From contig JAVBJT010000006.1 in the NCBI GenBank assembly GCA_031546845.1, positions 1-64,000 on the forward strand: a DNA stretch of 64,000 nt, written 5' to 3'. Each line of letters begins with the position of its first letter. Positions within the stretch are counted from its first letter, which is position 1. The position numbers and the translations under genes were made by a program. Positions 8,528-18,253 of the stretch are shown here, in pieces. A model generated the notes under the pieces. It did not search any database. It was given only the letters and a program-made list of their open reading frames with translations, and was not told the origin of the DNA. Origin of the DNA: Azoarcus sp031546845. Lineage in GTDB: Bacteria; Pseudomonadota; Gammaproteobacteria; Burkholderiales; Rhodocyclaceae.

Positions 8528-9286
8528 ATGTCGACGCCTTTTCCGGCGCCGGCATCGGCGTTATTCATTGCCGATCTGCATCTTTGCGACGAACGGCCCG
8601 ATACGGTCGAGGCTTTTCTCTCTTTTCTGCGCGGACCGGCGGCAAATGCCGGCAGCCTGTGGATACTCGGCGATCTGTTCGAATATTGGGCCGGCGACGA
8701 CGACCTCGACGCACCATTACACCACCGCCTGTGCGCCGCTCTTCACGCGCTTTCCGACCAAGGCGTGGCTATCGCCTTCATGCACGGCAACCGCGATTTT
8801 TTGATTGGCGATGAGTTTGCCCGTGCAGCGGGCTTGCGCCTTCTCCCCGATCCCTGCGATATCGTCGTAAACGGCCGCCGGCTACTGCTCAGCCACGGCG
8901 ATGTTTTATGTACCGACGACCACGCTTATCAGGCCTATCGCCAACAAGTGCGCGATCCCGGCTGGCAGGCCAATTTTCGTGCCCTGCCTTTATCCGAGCG
9001 TAAAGCGATCATCGAAGCATTGCGGCAGCGCAGCGAAACCGCCAAACAGGCCAAGTCCACGACGATCATGGACGTCAATACGGAAGCAGTTGCCACGCTG
9101 CTGCGCACCCATCGCCTGCCAACGCTGATTCACGGCCACACACACCGCCCCGCGCGCCATGAACACGAAGTGGACGGCCAAATTTGCGAACGCTGGGTGC
9201 TGTCCGACTGGCACGATAACGGCATCGCGCCCTACCTCGAATTCGCCAATGACCGACTGACGCCGCGCGAGTGGCAAGCAGCATAA
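8528..9286 (+). CDS. lpxH: UDP-2,3-diacylglucosamine diphosphatase (lipid A biosynthesis)
   Basis: A calcineurin-like phosphoesterase of 252 residues that cleaves UDP-2,3-diacylglucosamine to lipid X at the inner face of the cytoplasmic membrane, the fourth step of lipid A synthesis. All metal-ligand blocks are present: FIADLHL, ILGDLFEYW, MHGNRDF, LSHGD and HGHTHRP. The ATG at 8528 gives the family-typical short N-terminus. An alternative TTG at 8489, overlapping the end of ppiB by eight bases, would add 13 residues; neither has a strong ribosome binding site. It is the last gene of the plus-strand envelope block, consistent with read-through from ppiB. Confidence 0.93.
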   Translation: MSTPFPAPASALFIADLHLCDERPDTVEAFLSFLRGPAANAGSLWILGDLFEYWAGDDDLDAPLHHRLCAALHALSDQGVAIAFMHGNRDFLIGDEFARAAGLRLLPDPCDIVVNGRRLLLSHGDVLCTDDHAYQAYRQQVRDPGWQANFRALPLSERKAIIEALRQRSETAKQAKSTTIMDVNTEAVATLLRTHRLPTLIHGHTHRPARHEHEVDGQICERWVLSDWHDNGIAPYLEFANDRLTPREWQAA

Positions 9287-9374
9287 GGGTCATCTTAACA
9301 ACATTGATTACAGGGGCGGTTTCAAGTCTGAGTGCAACGCTTGACCGGAATGGTTAGGCTGGGGACTATTCATG

Positions 9375-9809
9375 TTATCGGCGGGTCGCTTTCTTCAATG
9401 CTTCGTCGAGATATGCATACTGGAAACCGTATAGCGGTTCTCCATTGACGACAATGACGGGCACTATCCGGCTCTTGTAGTTTTTCAATTCTTCCTCATA
9501 CGTGGTCGATGCTTGGACATCGCGCTCCTCGAAAGCGACCTGGCGTTGCTTCAGCCAGACTTTTGCTCGATCACAGGGTTCGCAAGACGGTTTGGTATAG
9601 ATCACGACGTGGGGCACTGTGGGTCCGACTGCCTCAGCTTCGGTCTTACCCGCTTTGTCGGACTTGAACACGACTGCATAGACTCCATACGCCAGCAATA
9701 TCAAAAGCAGAAGACCTACGAGAGATATCCCGTTGGCTCTTTTGAAGCCACCGGGCCTGCCATGGACCGCAGAACGTCTTGAGATTTGAGCTACAAATAG
9801 CTTACACAT
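9375..9809 (-). CDS. Membrane-anchored glutaredoxin-like protein
   Basis: A 144-residue protein. Residues about 29-50 (GISLVGLLLLILLAYGVYAVV) form one membrane helix after a basic N-terminus. Residues about 67-144 form a glutaredoxin domain with a CxxC centre in KPSCEPCDRAKVWL and the cis-Pro segment RIVPVIVVNGE. If the N-terminus stays inside, as its basic residues suggest, the redox domain faces the periplasm; the orientation is inferred. The ATG at 9809 has AAGAAG seven bases upstream. The gene converges on lpxH and is flanked upstream by about 230 bases without a recognisable gene. Substrate unknown. Confidence 0.8.
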   Translation of the reverse strand: MCKLFVAQISRRSAVHGRPGGFKRANGISLVGLLLLILLAYGVYAVVFKSDKAGKTEAEAVGPTVPHVVIYTKPSCEPCDRAKVWLKQRQVAFEERDVQASTTYEEELKNYKSRIVPVIVVNGEPLYGFQYAYLDEALKKATRR

Positions 9810-10043
9810 TCATAACTTCTTGGAAGGTGGCAAAAACGCAAACAGATATGACCGGCATCAGCAGCAAGAATCTCCTGCATTGCCGGACCAATTGCTTGAA
9901 GGGCCAAGGCCGTGTGTGTGTAAATCACCGGGTAAGTAACGATTGCGCCAGCGTTGAATCCAGCATTTGCAATGCTTGTTGTAGCCCGCTATGGCTCGGC
10001 CAAAGCGGGCGCGGCGGCATACCTGGGCCCGATCAAGGTGCAA

Positions 10044-11225
10044 TCAGATCGCCAAACCGCGTGCGAGATCGGCCTTCAGATCCTCCACCGCTTCAAGCCC
10101 GACTGCGAGGCGCAGTAAGCCTTCGCCAATCCCCGCCGCTGCGCGGGCTTCGGGCGTGATCCGGCCGTGTGTGGTGGTTGCCGGATGGGTAATGGTGCTT
10201 TTGGTATCGCCCAGATTGGCCGTGATCGAAATCATGCGCGTCGCATCGACCACGCGCCATGCCGCTTCCCGCCCGCCTTCGATCTCAAAGCTGAGGATTG
10301 CTCCACCGCTTTCCTGCTGGCGCAGTGCCAGCGCGTGCTGCGGATGAGACGGCAAGCCGGGGTAATGAACTCGCACAACACCCGGCTGCGCTTCCAACCA
10401 GCTTGCCAGGACCAACGCGCTGGCCGATTGCGCCTGCATGCGGATGCGCAGCGTTTCCAAGCCCTTGAGAATCACCCAGGCATTGAAGGGCGACAGCGTC
10501 GGGCCGGCGGTACGGAGAAACTTGAGTACTTCCTCGGTCACGGCGCGCGCGCCCAGCACCGCGCCGCCCAGCACCCGCCCCTGGCCATCGAGGTACTTCG
10601 TTGCCGAATGCACCACTACGTCGGCGCCCAGCGCCAACGGGCGCTGTAATGCCGGTGTGCAAAAGCAGTTATCCACCGCGAGCAAAGCCCCGGCTTCGTG
10701 GGCAATGGCGGCCAACGCGGCGATATCGACTATCTCGGTCAGCGGGTTGGACGGCGTTTCGACGAAAAACAGCTTTGTGCGCGGCGTCACCGCCGCCCGA
10801 TAGGCATCGAGATCGGTTGTCGGCACGAAAGTGGTCACGATGCCGAATTTCCCCATGATGCCGCTCAGCAGTTGCTGCGTGGCGCCGAACAATCCGCGCG
10901 AAGCGACGATGTGATCGCCGGCCTGCAACATCGCCATGACCAGCGACAGAATGGCCGACATGCCCGACGCGGTGGCGATACAGGCTTCAGCCCCTTCCAA
11001 CGCGGCAAGCCGTGTCTGCAACGCGCTCACGGTCGGGTTGGAGAAGCGGGCGTAGACGTTGCCCTCCTCCTCGCCGGAAAAGCGTGCCGCCGCCTGTGCG
11101 GCATTATCGAAAACGAAACTGGATGTCAGGTATAGCGCTTCGGCATGCTCGTTGAACTGGCTGCGCTCAATGCCGGCACGTACCGCCAGGGTATCGAAAG
11201 AAAAATCGTCCATTCGCGCGTCCAT
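10044..11225 (-). CDS. metZ: O-succinylhomoserine sulfhydrylase
   Basis: A 393-residue PLP enzyme of the Cys/Met metabolism family. In methionine synthesis MetZ converts O-succinylhomoserine and sulfide directly to homocysteine. The PLP lysine is K210 in VVHSATKYLDGQGRVLGG. The ATG at 11225 shares one base with the purF stop (TGATG), indicating translational coupling. The longer upstream frame would overlap purF and lacks family similarity. The purF-metZ order is a standard betaproteobacterial arrangement. A second, more distant sulfhydrylase of the MetY type is at 46707-48011. Confidence 0.94.
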   Translation of the reverse strand: MDARMDDFSFDTLAVRAGIERSQFNEHAEALYLTSSFVFDNAAQAAARFSGEEEGNVYARFSNPTVSALQTRLAALEGAEACIATASGMSAILSLVMAMLQAGDHIVASRGLFGATQQLLSGIMGKFGIVTTFVPTTDLDAYRAAVTPRTKLFFVETPSNPLTEIVDIAALAAIAHEAGALLAVDNCFCTPALQRPLALGADVVVHSATKYLDGQGRVLGGAVLGARAVTEEVLKFLRTAGPTLSPFNAWVILKGLETLRIRMQAQSASALVLASWLEAQPGVVRVHYPGLPSHPQHALALRQQESGGAILSFEIEGGREAAWRVVDATRMISITANLGDTKSTITHPATTTHGRITPEARAAAGIGEGLLRLAVGLEAVEDLKADLARGLAI

Positions 11226-12748
11226 CAGTCCGAATGGGCGAGGTTGAGGTCCAACTGCCCCTCCTCGCCGTCTTCGTTCATGCCAGGCTTTTCCTCGCCA
11301 CGCTGACTCTCGACGCCCGACAGGTATTCGGCGGTAATGTCGCCGGTGATGTAACCGCCGTCGAAGCACGAGGTTTCGAAGAAATTGATTGCCGGATTGA
11401 CTGCTCGAACCGCCGCCTTCAGATCGTCAAGATCCTGATAGATCAATCCGTCGGCGCCGATCTCGGCGCAGATTTCCGCCTCGTCGCGGTCGGAAGCGAT
11501 CAATTCGCCTCGCGTCGGCATATCGATGCCATAAACATTGGCATAGCGTACCGGCGGCGCCGCCGACGCCAGATACACCTTCACCGCGCCGGCCTCGCGC
11601 GCCATGTTGACGATTTCCTTACTCGTCGTGCCGCGCACAATCGAATCGTCCACCAGCAAAACGCACTTGCCGATGAATTCCTGACGGATCGTATTGAGCT
11701 TCTGGCGCACCGATTTACGCCGCTTGGCTTGCCCCGGCATGATGAAGGTGCGCCCGATATAGCGGTTTTTGACAAAACCTTCGCGGTAAGGCAAACCAAG
11801 CCGATGAGCCATTTCCATGGCCGCCGGGCGGCTGGAATCAGGAATCGGAATCACCACATCCACCGCCGCGTGGGGCAGCGTGCGTTTCATCTTCTCGGCC
11901 AGGAACTCGCCCATCTTGACGCGCGATTCATAGACCGAAATGCCATCGATGATGGAGTCCGGCCGCGCCAGATAAACGAACTCGAACATGCACGGCGCCT
12001 CGATCGTTTTTTCGGCGCATTGGCGGCTGCGGAAATGGCCAGCGGTATCGATCAACACCGCCTCGCCCGGCGCCACATCGCGCAACAGCTTGAAGCCGAG
12101 CACATCGAGCGCGACCGACTCCGAGGCCACCATCCATTCGGTGCCGCCGGCCACATCGTTACGGCCGATCACCAGGGGGCGGATGCCGTAAGGGTCGCGG
12201 AATGCCAGCAGACCGTAGCCGGCAATCATCACCACCGCCGCATAAGCGCCGCGACAGCGCCGATGCACCCCGGCTACCGCGCGGAATACCACCTCTTCGT
12301 CAAGCCGCAGGCCATTGCACGCCGCTTGCAACTCGTGGGCGAAGACGTTGAGCAGCACTTCCGAATCGGAGTTGGTGTTGATGTGGCGCAGATCGGCGAG
12401 AAACATCTCGCGCTTGAGCTCTTCCGAGTTGGTCAGATTGCCGTTATGTGCGAGCAACAGGCCGAACGGCGAATTGACGTAGAAAGGTTGCGCCTCGGCG
12501 GCGTTGTACGCCGATCCGGCGGTGGGATAACGAACATGGGCGATGCCCCAGTTACCTTCCAGGTTGCGCATGTTGCGCGTGCGGAACACGTCGCGCACCA
12601 GCCCGGGGCCCTTGTGCATATGAAAACGGCCGCCCTCGGCGGTAACAATGCCCGCCGCGTCCTGTCCGCGGTGCTGAAGGACCTGCAGCCCGTCGTACAG
12701 CAACTGGTTGACCGGCGTTGTCGCAACGACCCCAAGAATTCCACACAT
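11225..12748 (-). CDS. purF: Amidophosphoribosyltransferase
   Basis: A 507-residue enzyme for the first committed step of purine synthesis: PRPP plus glutamine to phosphoribosylamine. The N-terminal nucleophile is Cys2 (MCGILGVVATTP), exposed after Met removal. The glutaminase domain is followed by a PRTase domain with the PRPP motif VLLVDDSIVRGTT. I placed the start at 12748 so that Met-Cys begins the protein; the 22 extra upstream codons would bury the nucleophile. It follows cvpA by nine bases, as in E. coli and betaproteobacteria, and is coupled to metZ. Confidence 0.97.
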   Translation of the reverse strand: MCGILGVVATTPVNQLLYDGLQVLQHRGQDAAGIVTAEGGRFHMHKGPGLVRDVFRTRNMRNLEGNWGIAHVRYPTAGSAYNAAEAQPFYVNSPFGLLLAHNGNLTNSEELKREMFLADLRHINTNSDSEVLLNVFAHELQAACNGLRLDEEVVFRAVAGVHRRCRGAYAAVVMIAGYGLLAFRDPYGIRPLVIGRNDVAGGTEWMVASESVALDVLGFKLLRDVAPGEAVLIDTAGHFRSRQCAEKTIEAPCMFEFVYLARPDSIIDGISVYESRVKMGEFLAEKMKRTLPHAAVDVVIPIPDSSRPAAMEMAHRLGLPYREGFVKNRYIGRTFIMPGQAKRRKSVRQKLNTIRQEFIGKCVLLVDDSIVRGTTSKEIVNMAREAGAVKVYLASAAPPVRYANVYGIDMPTRGELIASDRDEAEICAEIGADGLIYQDLDDLKAAVRAVNPAINFFETSCFDGGYITGDITAEYLSGVESQRGEEKPGMNEDGEEGQLDLNLAHSD

Positions 12749-12758
12749 GAAAACCTGC

Positions 12759-13250
12759 CTATCTGAAACGAATTTTGCTTGCCACTGCATCCGGCAGCCA
12801 CGGCTTTGCGGCAATCACTGCCGTTTCGAGTGGCGGCGCGAACAAAGCGTTCGCCCACCAGGGCTCCCGCGCCACGCCGATCAACCCGCCCAACAACACC
12901 ACCACAAAGGCTATCGCCAAACCGCGCGCGAGACCGAAAAGCGCACCGAACAAACGATCCGCCGCGCCCAGCCCGACCGCGCGCAACAACTCGCGCAGCA
13001 GAAAGCGCAGCAAGGCCGCCACCATCAGCACGGCCACAAAAATCAACGCAAAGCCGGCAACATGCCGCCATGCCGGATCGGCAATCTGCCCTTGGAGCAA
13101 ACCCGCGGCCATTCCGGCATAACGCCAGGCCGCGAGCAACGCCACCACCCAGGCCACCAGCGCCATGACCTCGCTAACCAATCCCCGCCACATACCGACT
13201 GCGGCGGACAAAGCAAGCACAGCCAAAAACACATAATCGAAAACCGTCAT
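12759..13250 (-). CDS. cvpA: CvpA family membrane protein
   Basis: A 163-residue protein with four predicted membrane helices, beginning MTVFDYVFLAVLALSAAVGMWRG, the typical CvpA start. The family is named for colicin V production and is linked to envelope integrity; its molecular function is not settled. It lies between the SPOR-domain gene and purF, the conserved cvpA-purF pair. The ATG at 13250 is eight bases past the upstream stop; a TTG at 13262 is an alternative. Confidence 0.9.
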   Translation of the reverse strand: MTVFDYVFLAVLALSAAVGMWRGLVSEVMALVAWVVALLAAWRYAGMAAGLLQGQIADPAWRHVAGFALIFVAVLMVAALLRFLLRELLRAVGLGAADRLFGALFGLARGLAIAFVVVLLGGLIGVAREPWWANALFAPPLETAVIAAKPWLPDAVASKIRFR

Positions 13251-13258
13251 AGCCGCCG

Positions 13259-13951
13259 TCAACGCGGCACGATCGCGCTGCTGTGCCCTTGCGCTTTGAG
13301 CCGAACCGCGGCCTTTTCCGCTTCTTCGCGGCTGCCGAAGGGCCCGATGCGCACGCGGACTACGGTATTGACCTTTTCAGTGTAGGCGGCAAAGCCCTTT
13401 TTCTTGAGTTCGTTACTGATCGCGGCGGCCTTTGCGGGATCGCCAAAAGCGCCTATCTGCAAAACAAAAGCCCCGCTACTGGGAGCTGCTGGCGCTTGAG
13501 CGCCATCCAGAATGCGCTGCGCGCGCGCCGCCTCCCGGTCGTGTTCGGGGATAGCGGCCGGCGGTGTAACGGCAGGCGGCGTGGGCGTGGCGACAGGCGG
13601 CTTGGGCGGGGCTGGCGTGGTTTGCGGTGGGGGTGTTGTTGTGCCTGCCGCCGCGGGTGGCGGAGATGGAGGCCGCGAAGGTGGTGAAGGCGTTGCCGTT
13701 TGCCCCGGAGCTTCTTCCTGTGGCGGCGAAACCGGCTGCGGCTCTTCTTCCGGCGCGCGGCCGGCGTTTGGCGGCGTACTGGCAGCTCCATCGCGGTCGG
13801 GAATCGTGACTTGAATATCCTGACTGGGCGCGCGTGGCTCTTCTTCCATCATCATCGGCAGCACGATGGCTGCCAGCAGTGCCAATGCGGCAGCGCCGAC
13901 GAGGCGCCGGCGCGCGCGCTTCTTGATGTCGAGGTTGTCTGCGTCGCTCAC
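13259..13951 (-). CDS. SPOR domain protein (DedD-like)
   Basis: A 230-residue single-pass protein: basic cytoplasmic N-terminus (IKKRARRRLVG), membrane helix at about 17-35, a long Pro/Thr-rich periplasmic linker, and a C-terminal SPOR domain from about residue 155 (GAFVLQIGAFGDPAKAAAISNELKKKG). SPOR domains bind peptidoglycan with stripped stem peptides at the septum, so a division or wall role is likely. The start is GTG at 13951. Its place between folC and cvpA matches dedD in other Proteobacteria. Confidence 0.9.
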   Translation of the reverse strand: MSDADNLDIKKRARRRLVGAAALALLAAIVLPMMMEEEPRAPSQDIQVTIPDRDGAASTPPNAGRAPEEEPQPVSPPQEEAPGQTATPSPPSRPPSPPPAAAGTTTPPPQTTPAPPKPPVATPTPPAVTPPAAIPEHDREAARAQRILDGAQAPAAPSSGAFVLQIGAFGDPAKAAAISNELKKKGFAAYTEKVNTVVRVRIGPFGSREEAEKAAVRLKAQGHSSAIVPR

Positions 13952-13963
13952 CCGAAAACCTCT

Positions 13964-15301
13964 TTAGTGCCGTTCTGCGCGGACAACCGCGAGCACGTCC
14001 GCCACAGTGAGAAAGGAGCCAAAGACGGCGATTCTATCACCCTCGCCAGCCCTTTTTCGCGCTGCGGAAAAGGCTTCGCTTGGCGAATCGAAACAGTGAA
14101 CGTCCTCATCCACACCCGCCGCCCGTAAACGCTGCGCCAATGCTTCGGCATTCAATCCGCGCGGGCCTGGCAGGCTGGCAAGCAGCCAGTGATCGACACG
14201 CTCACGCATCAGCGCCGCCACCCCTTCCACATCTTTATCGCCAAGCATGCCAAACACCGCCCAGGTCTGCGGATAAAACCCCATATTGGACAAATTGTCG
14301 GCCAACACGCCGGCCGCCTGCGGGTTGTGCGCAACGTCGAGCACCACCGCGGGTTTGCCCGGCAACACCTGGAAACGGCCGGGCACATCGACCTGCATCA
14401 GCCCTTGACGAATCGCCTGCATCGATACCGGAATACACTCGCGCAAGGTATCGAGCGCGGTCAGCGTCGCCGCTGCATTCAGCAACTGGTTGGCGCCACG
14501 CAACGCCGGGTAGGCCAAGCCGCCGCGCCGGCTCAACGGGCCGCTGGCCGGCGGCGCGGCATAACGCCAATAGCCCCATTGCTGGCGATCGCCGCCGAAG
14601 CCAAAATCGCGTCCGCTGACCCATAAACGCGCACCGATCGCGGCGGCATGGGCAAGTAGGGAAGCGGGCGGCTGAGGATCGCCGCAGATTGCCGGCCGGC
14701 CGGCGCGAAAAATACCCGCCTTCTCGAAACCGATGCTGTCGCGGTCGTTGCCGAGCCAGTCCATGTGGTCCATTGCCACACCGGTTACGATGGCACAATC
14801 GGCATCGATGGCGTTCACCGCGTCCAGGCGGCCGCCGAGTCCGACTTCAAGGATGATCACATCCAGCGCGGCTGCGCGAAATATCGCCCAAGCGGCCAGC
14901 GTACCGTGCTCGAAATAGGTGAGCGGCGTATCGCCACGCGCCCGTTCCACCTCCTCGAATGCGGCGGCGAGGCAGACATCATCGGCATCGCGGCCATTGA
15001 TGCGCACACGTTCGTTGTAACGCAGCAGATGCGGCGAGGTATAGCAACCGACGCGGTAGCCTTCGGCGAGCAAGATCGCCTCCAGCATCACGCAAGTGGA
15101 GCCTTTGCCGTTGGTGCCCCCTACGGTAATGACCACCGACGCGGGATCCGCGCCAAGCGCCGCGCGCACGGCGTGCACGCGGTCGAGACCGAGGCGGATC
15201 GTTTCCCCACCGTGACGGCGCTCCAACAGGGCAAGCCAATCATCCAGCGTGCGCGCCTGTGGCGCGGTCTGTGGGGACACCCCGGAATTTCCGCTCGTCA
15301 C
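13964..15301 (-). CDS. folC: Bifunctional dihydrofolate synthase / folylpolyglutamate synthase
   Basis: A 445-residue Mur-ligase-like ATP enzyme that adds glutamate to dihydropteroate and then to tetrahydrofolates. The ATP-binding loop is VGGTNGKGSTCVML, and the family segments TYFEHGTLAAWAIF and LDVAHNPQAAG are present. The GTG at 15301 overlaps the accD stop by four bases, so translation is probably coupled; with this start the length fits the family. It sits downstream of accD exactly as in many Proteobacteria. Confidence 0.95.
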   Translation of the reverse strand: MTSGNSGVSPQTAPQARTLDDWLALLERRHGGETIRLGLDRVHAVRAALGADPASVVITVGGTNGKGSTCVMLEAILLAEGYRVGCYTSPHLLRYNERVRINGRDADDVCLAAAFEEVERARGDTPLTYFEHGTLAAWAIFRAAALDVIILEVGLGGRLDAVNAIDADCAIVTGVAMDHMDWLGNDRDSIGFEKAGIFRAGRPAICGDPQPPASLLAHAAAIGARLWVSGRDFGFGGDRQQWGYWRYAAPPASGPLSRRGGLAYPALRGANQLLNAAATLTALDTLRECIPVSMQAIRQGLMQVDVPGRFQVLPGKPAVVLDVAHNPQAAGVLADNLSNMGFYPQTWAVFGMLGDKDVEGVAALMRERVDHWLLASLPGPRGLNAEALAQRLRAAGVDEDVHCFDSPSEAFSAARKRAGEGDRIAVFGSFLTVADVLAVVRAERH

Positions 15302-16170
15302 GCGTGAACCGAGGGCTGGCGGCTCAACAAGGTAAGCAGGTTGGTGATCTGTTCGCGCATCTGGCGGCGATCGACAATCATGTCGATCGCACCCTTTTCA
15401 AGCAAAAACTCGGAGCGCTGAAAGCCTTCCGGCAGCGTTTCGCGCACCGTCTGCTCAATGACCCGCGGGCCGGCAAAACCGATCAGCGCACCGGGTTCAG
15501 CGATCACCACGTCGCTCACGAAAGCGAAACTGGCCGACACGCCCCCCATCGTCGGATCGGTCAGAATGGTAAGGAAAGGCAGTTTACGCTGTGCAAGCTG
15601 GGTGATCGCGGCGGTGGTCTTGGCCATCTGCATCAACGAAAACAGACCTTCCTGCATGCGCGCGCCACCAGTGGCGGTAATGCAGATGAAGGGCAGGCGC
15701 TGCTCCAGCGCAACCCGCACGCCGCGCACGAAACGCTCACCGACCACGGAACCCATCGAGCCGCCGAGAAAATCGAACTCGAAGCACGCAACCACGACCG
15801 GTACAGTAAGAATCGCCCCTTGCATGACGACCATCGCATCGGCCTCGCCGGTATCGGCGCTGGCAGTGGACAAACGCTCGGGGTAGCGCCGGGAGTCCTT
15901 GAATTTCAGCGGATCGACCGGCACGACTTCGGTGCCGATGTCGAACCGCCCTTCCGCGTCGAGCAGCAGATCGAGCCGCGCGCGCGCGCGCAAACGCTGA
16001 TGGTGCCCACATTTGGGGCAGACGCTCTGGTTGCTTTCGAGATCGGAACGGTAGAGCACTACCTCGCACGACGGACATTTGCTCCACAACCCTTCGGGAA
16101 TGGATTTATTTCGCGCGGCCGATTCGTTGCGATTGATACGGGGAGGCAGCAGTTTCTGGAGCCAGCTCAT
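15298..16170 (-). CDS. accD: Acetyl-CoA carboxylase carboxyltransferase subunit beta
   Basis: A 290-residue subunit that, with AccA, transfers carboxyl from biotin to acetyl-CoA to make malonyl-CoA for fatty acid synthesis. The N-terminal zinc ribbon is visible as CPSC...CPKCG, followed by the crotonase-like carboxyltransferase fold (FLGGSMGSVVGE, ITATGGARMQEG, DPTMGGVSASF). The ATG at 16170 shares its A with the trpA stop (TGATG), so trpA and accD are coupled. Length matches the family. Confidence 0.97.
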   Translation of the reverse strand: MSWLQKLLPPRINRNESAARNKSIPEGLWSKCPSCEVVLYRSDLESNQSVCPKCGHHQRLRARARLDLLLDAEGRFDIGTEVVPVDPLKFKDSRRYPERLSTASADTGEADAMVVMQGAILTVPVVVACFEFDFLGGSMGSVVGERFVRGVRVALEQRLPFICITATGGARMQEGLFSLMQMAKTTAAITQLAQRKLPFLTILTDPTMGGVSASFAFVSDVVIAEPGALIGFAGPRVIEQTVRETLPEGFQRSEFLLEKGAIDMIVDRRQMREQITNLLTLLSRQPSVHA

Positions 16171-16991
16171 CAAAATGCTCCTGTAGCGGTATCGAGGGCA
16201 TCCAATGCGCTACGAATACCTGTGAGAAAAGCGGTGACGTTGGCAACAGCCTGCTCGCGCGGGCTGCGTTCGATTTCTTCGATGATGCGGCTACCGATCA
16301 CCACCGCATCGGCAACGGCACCGATACGGCGGGCGCTGTCGGCGTCCCGGATGCCGAACCCCACGCCCACCGGCATACCGACAGCGGCGCGGATCTGCGG
16401 AATGCGCCGCGCCACTTCGTCGAAATCGAGGTTCGCGGAGCCTGTTACCCCTTTCAGGGAAACGTAATAGATGTAGCCGCTGCCGGCGCGCGCCACATCG
16501 GCAAAACGCTGCTCGGTCGAAGTCGGCGCGAGCATAAAGATGGGATCGATGCCGCCGGCACGAACGGCCGCGGCGAAATCGAAACATTCCTCCGGCGGAT
16601 AATCCACGACCAGCACACCATCCACGCCGGCCGCAGCCGCCTCGGCAACAAAAACCGCCGTGCCCATCGCTTCGATAGGATTGGCATAGCCCATCAGCAC
16701 CACCGGGGTGTCGGCGTTTTCGCGGCGGAAATCGCGCACGATGCCAAGCACTTTGCGCAGACTCATGCCTTGCGCCAAGGCGCGCTCCGATGCACGCTGG
16801 ATAGTGGGGCCGTCGGCCATTGGGTCGGAAAACGGCACACCCAGTTCGATGATGTCGGCGCCACCCGCCACAAGGCCATGCATCAGCGGCACGGTCAATG
16901 CCGGATCGGGATCTCCGGCAGTGATGAAAGGAATCAATGCTCTTCGGCGAGCTGCTTGTAGACGCTTAAAGGTAGTCTGGATTTTCGACAT
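16170..16991 (-). CDS. trpA: Tryptophan synthase alpha chain
   Basis: A 273-residue TIM barrel that releases indole from indole-3-glycerol phosphate. The catalytic acids are at the expected positions, Glu49 (IIELGVPF) and Asp60 (MADGPTIQ), and the phosphate-binding GVGFGIRDADSARRIG is present. It follows trpB by 47 bases and is coupled to accD. With trpB it forms the alpha2-beta2 complex that channels indole. Confidence 0.97.
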   Translation of the reverse strand: MSKIQTTFKRLQAARRRALIPFITAGDPDPALTVPLMHGLVAGGADIIELGVPFSDPMADGPTIQRASERALAQGMSLRKVLGIVRDFRRENADTPVVLMGYANPIEAMGTAVFVAEAAAAGVDGVLVVDYPPEECFDFAAAVRAGGIDPIFMLAPTSTEQRFADVARAGSGYIYYVSLKGVTGSANLDFDEVARRIPQIRAAVGMPVGVGFGIRDADSARRIGAVADAVVIGSRIIEEIERSPREQAVANVTAFLTGIRSALDALDTATGAF

Positions 16992-17038
16992 AGATTTCTT
17001 GTTGAGTGCCTCGCAAGGCGATCCAAGGCACGGGTAAC

Positions 17039-18253
17039 TTAAAACTGAATCCCCGAACGCTCGGCGACCGTGTGCATGTCCTTATCGCCACGGCCGGAAA
17101 GATTGACGAGCAAAAGGCGGTTTCGCGGCAAAGTCGGCGCGAGTTTTGCCGCGTAGGCCAACGCATGCGACGACTCCAGCGCCGGAATGATGCCTTCGAA
17201 GCGGCATAGATCGTGGAAAGCCTGCAAGGCTTCGGCATCGGTGATGCCGACATAGTCGGCGCGGCCGCTGTCCTTCAGCCAAGCATGCTCGGGGCCGACG
17301 CCGGGGTAGTCGAGCCCGGCGGAAATGGAATGCGTTTCGATGATCTGGCCGTCCTCGTCCTGCATCAGGTAGGTACGGTTGCCGTGCAACACGCCGGCTC
17401 TGGCGTTGGCCGTCAAAGGGGCGGCATGGCGGCCGCTATCGATGCCGTCGCCGGCCGCCTCCACACCGACGAGCTTGACGCCTTCGACACCAAGATAAGG
17501 GTGGAAGATACCAATTGCGTTGGAGCCGCCACCCACGCAGGCGATGACATAATCCGGCTGACGTCCCGCCAGTTCAGGCATCTGCACCAGACATTCCTTG
17601 CCGATCACGGTCTGAAAATCACGCACCATCTGGGGATAGGGATGCGGGCCAGCCACCGTGCCGATGATGTAGAAGGTGTTGGCGACGTTCGTCACCCAGT
17701 CGCGCATGGCTTCGTTCAGCGCATCCTTGAGCGTTCTCGACCCCGACTCCACCGGTACGACCGTCGCACCCAGGAGCTTCATGCGATAAACGTTTGCCGC
17801 TTGGCGTTTGATGTCCTCGGCGCCCATATAGACCACGCATTCCAGGCCGTAACGCGCGGCGATGGTCGCGGTGGCGACACCATGCTGCCCAGCGCCCGTT
17901 TCGGCGATGACGCGCGGTTTGCCCATGCGTCGGGCCACCAGCGCCTGGCCGATGCAGTTGTTCACCTTGTGCGCGCCGGTGTGGTTGAGGTCTTCCCGCT
18001 TCAGGTAAATCTGCGCGCCACCAAGCACATCCGACCAGCGTTTGGCGTGATAGATCGGACTTGGCCGGCCGACGTAATGCTTGAGCTCGTATTCGTACTC
18101 GGCGATAAACGCGGGGTCCTTGCTGCATGCCGCATAGGCCTGGCGCAGTTCATCCAGCGCGGGAATCAGCGTCTCGGCAACGAAAACGCCCCCATAAGGA
18201 CCAAAATGCCCCCGTTCATCGGGGAATGAGTAAGGCGCGTCAGCCACCTGCAT
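17039..18253 (-). CDS. trpB: Tryptophan synthase beta chain
   Basis: A 404-residue PLP enzyme that joins indole and serine to tryptophan. The PLP lysine is K96 in NHTGAHKVNNCIGQ, and the phosphate loop is VGGGSNAIG. I set the start at the ATG at 18253, which yields the family-typical N-terminus (YSFPDERGHFGPYGG); the open frame extends 46 codons further but inside trpF. The start lies 14 bases inside the 3' end of trpF, so the two are translationally coupled. Confidence 0.97.
   Translation of the reverse strand: MQVADAPYSFPDERGHFGPYGGVFVAETLIPALDELRQAYAACSKDPAFIAEYEYELKHYVGRPSPIYHAKRWSDVLGGAQIYLKREDLNHTGAHKVNNCIGQALVARRMGKPRVIAETGAGQHGVATATIAARYGLECVVYMGAEDIKRQAANVYRMKLLGATVVPVESGSRTLKDALNEAMRDWVTNVANTFYIIGTVAGPHPYPQMVRDFQTVIGKECLVQMPELAGRQPDYVIACVGGGSNAIGIFHPYLGVEGVKLVGVEAAGDGIDSGRHAAPLTANARAGVLHGNRTYLMQDEDGQIIETHSISAGLDYPGVGPEHAWLKDSGRADYVGITDAEALQAFHDLCRFEGIIPALESSHALAYAAKLAPTLPRNRLLLVNLSGRGDKDMHTVAERSGIQF

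Noticed and set aside
9810..10043. Possible gene remnant between the glutaredoxin gene and metZ
   Set aside because: Short frames on both strands give no recognisable protein; nothing beyond the glutaredoxin ribosome binding site can be supported.
11234..12766. 510-codon plus-strand frame opposite purF
   Set aside because: Antisense shadow of purF; low-complexity translation.
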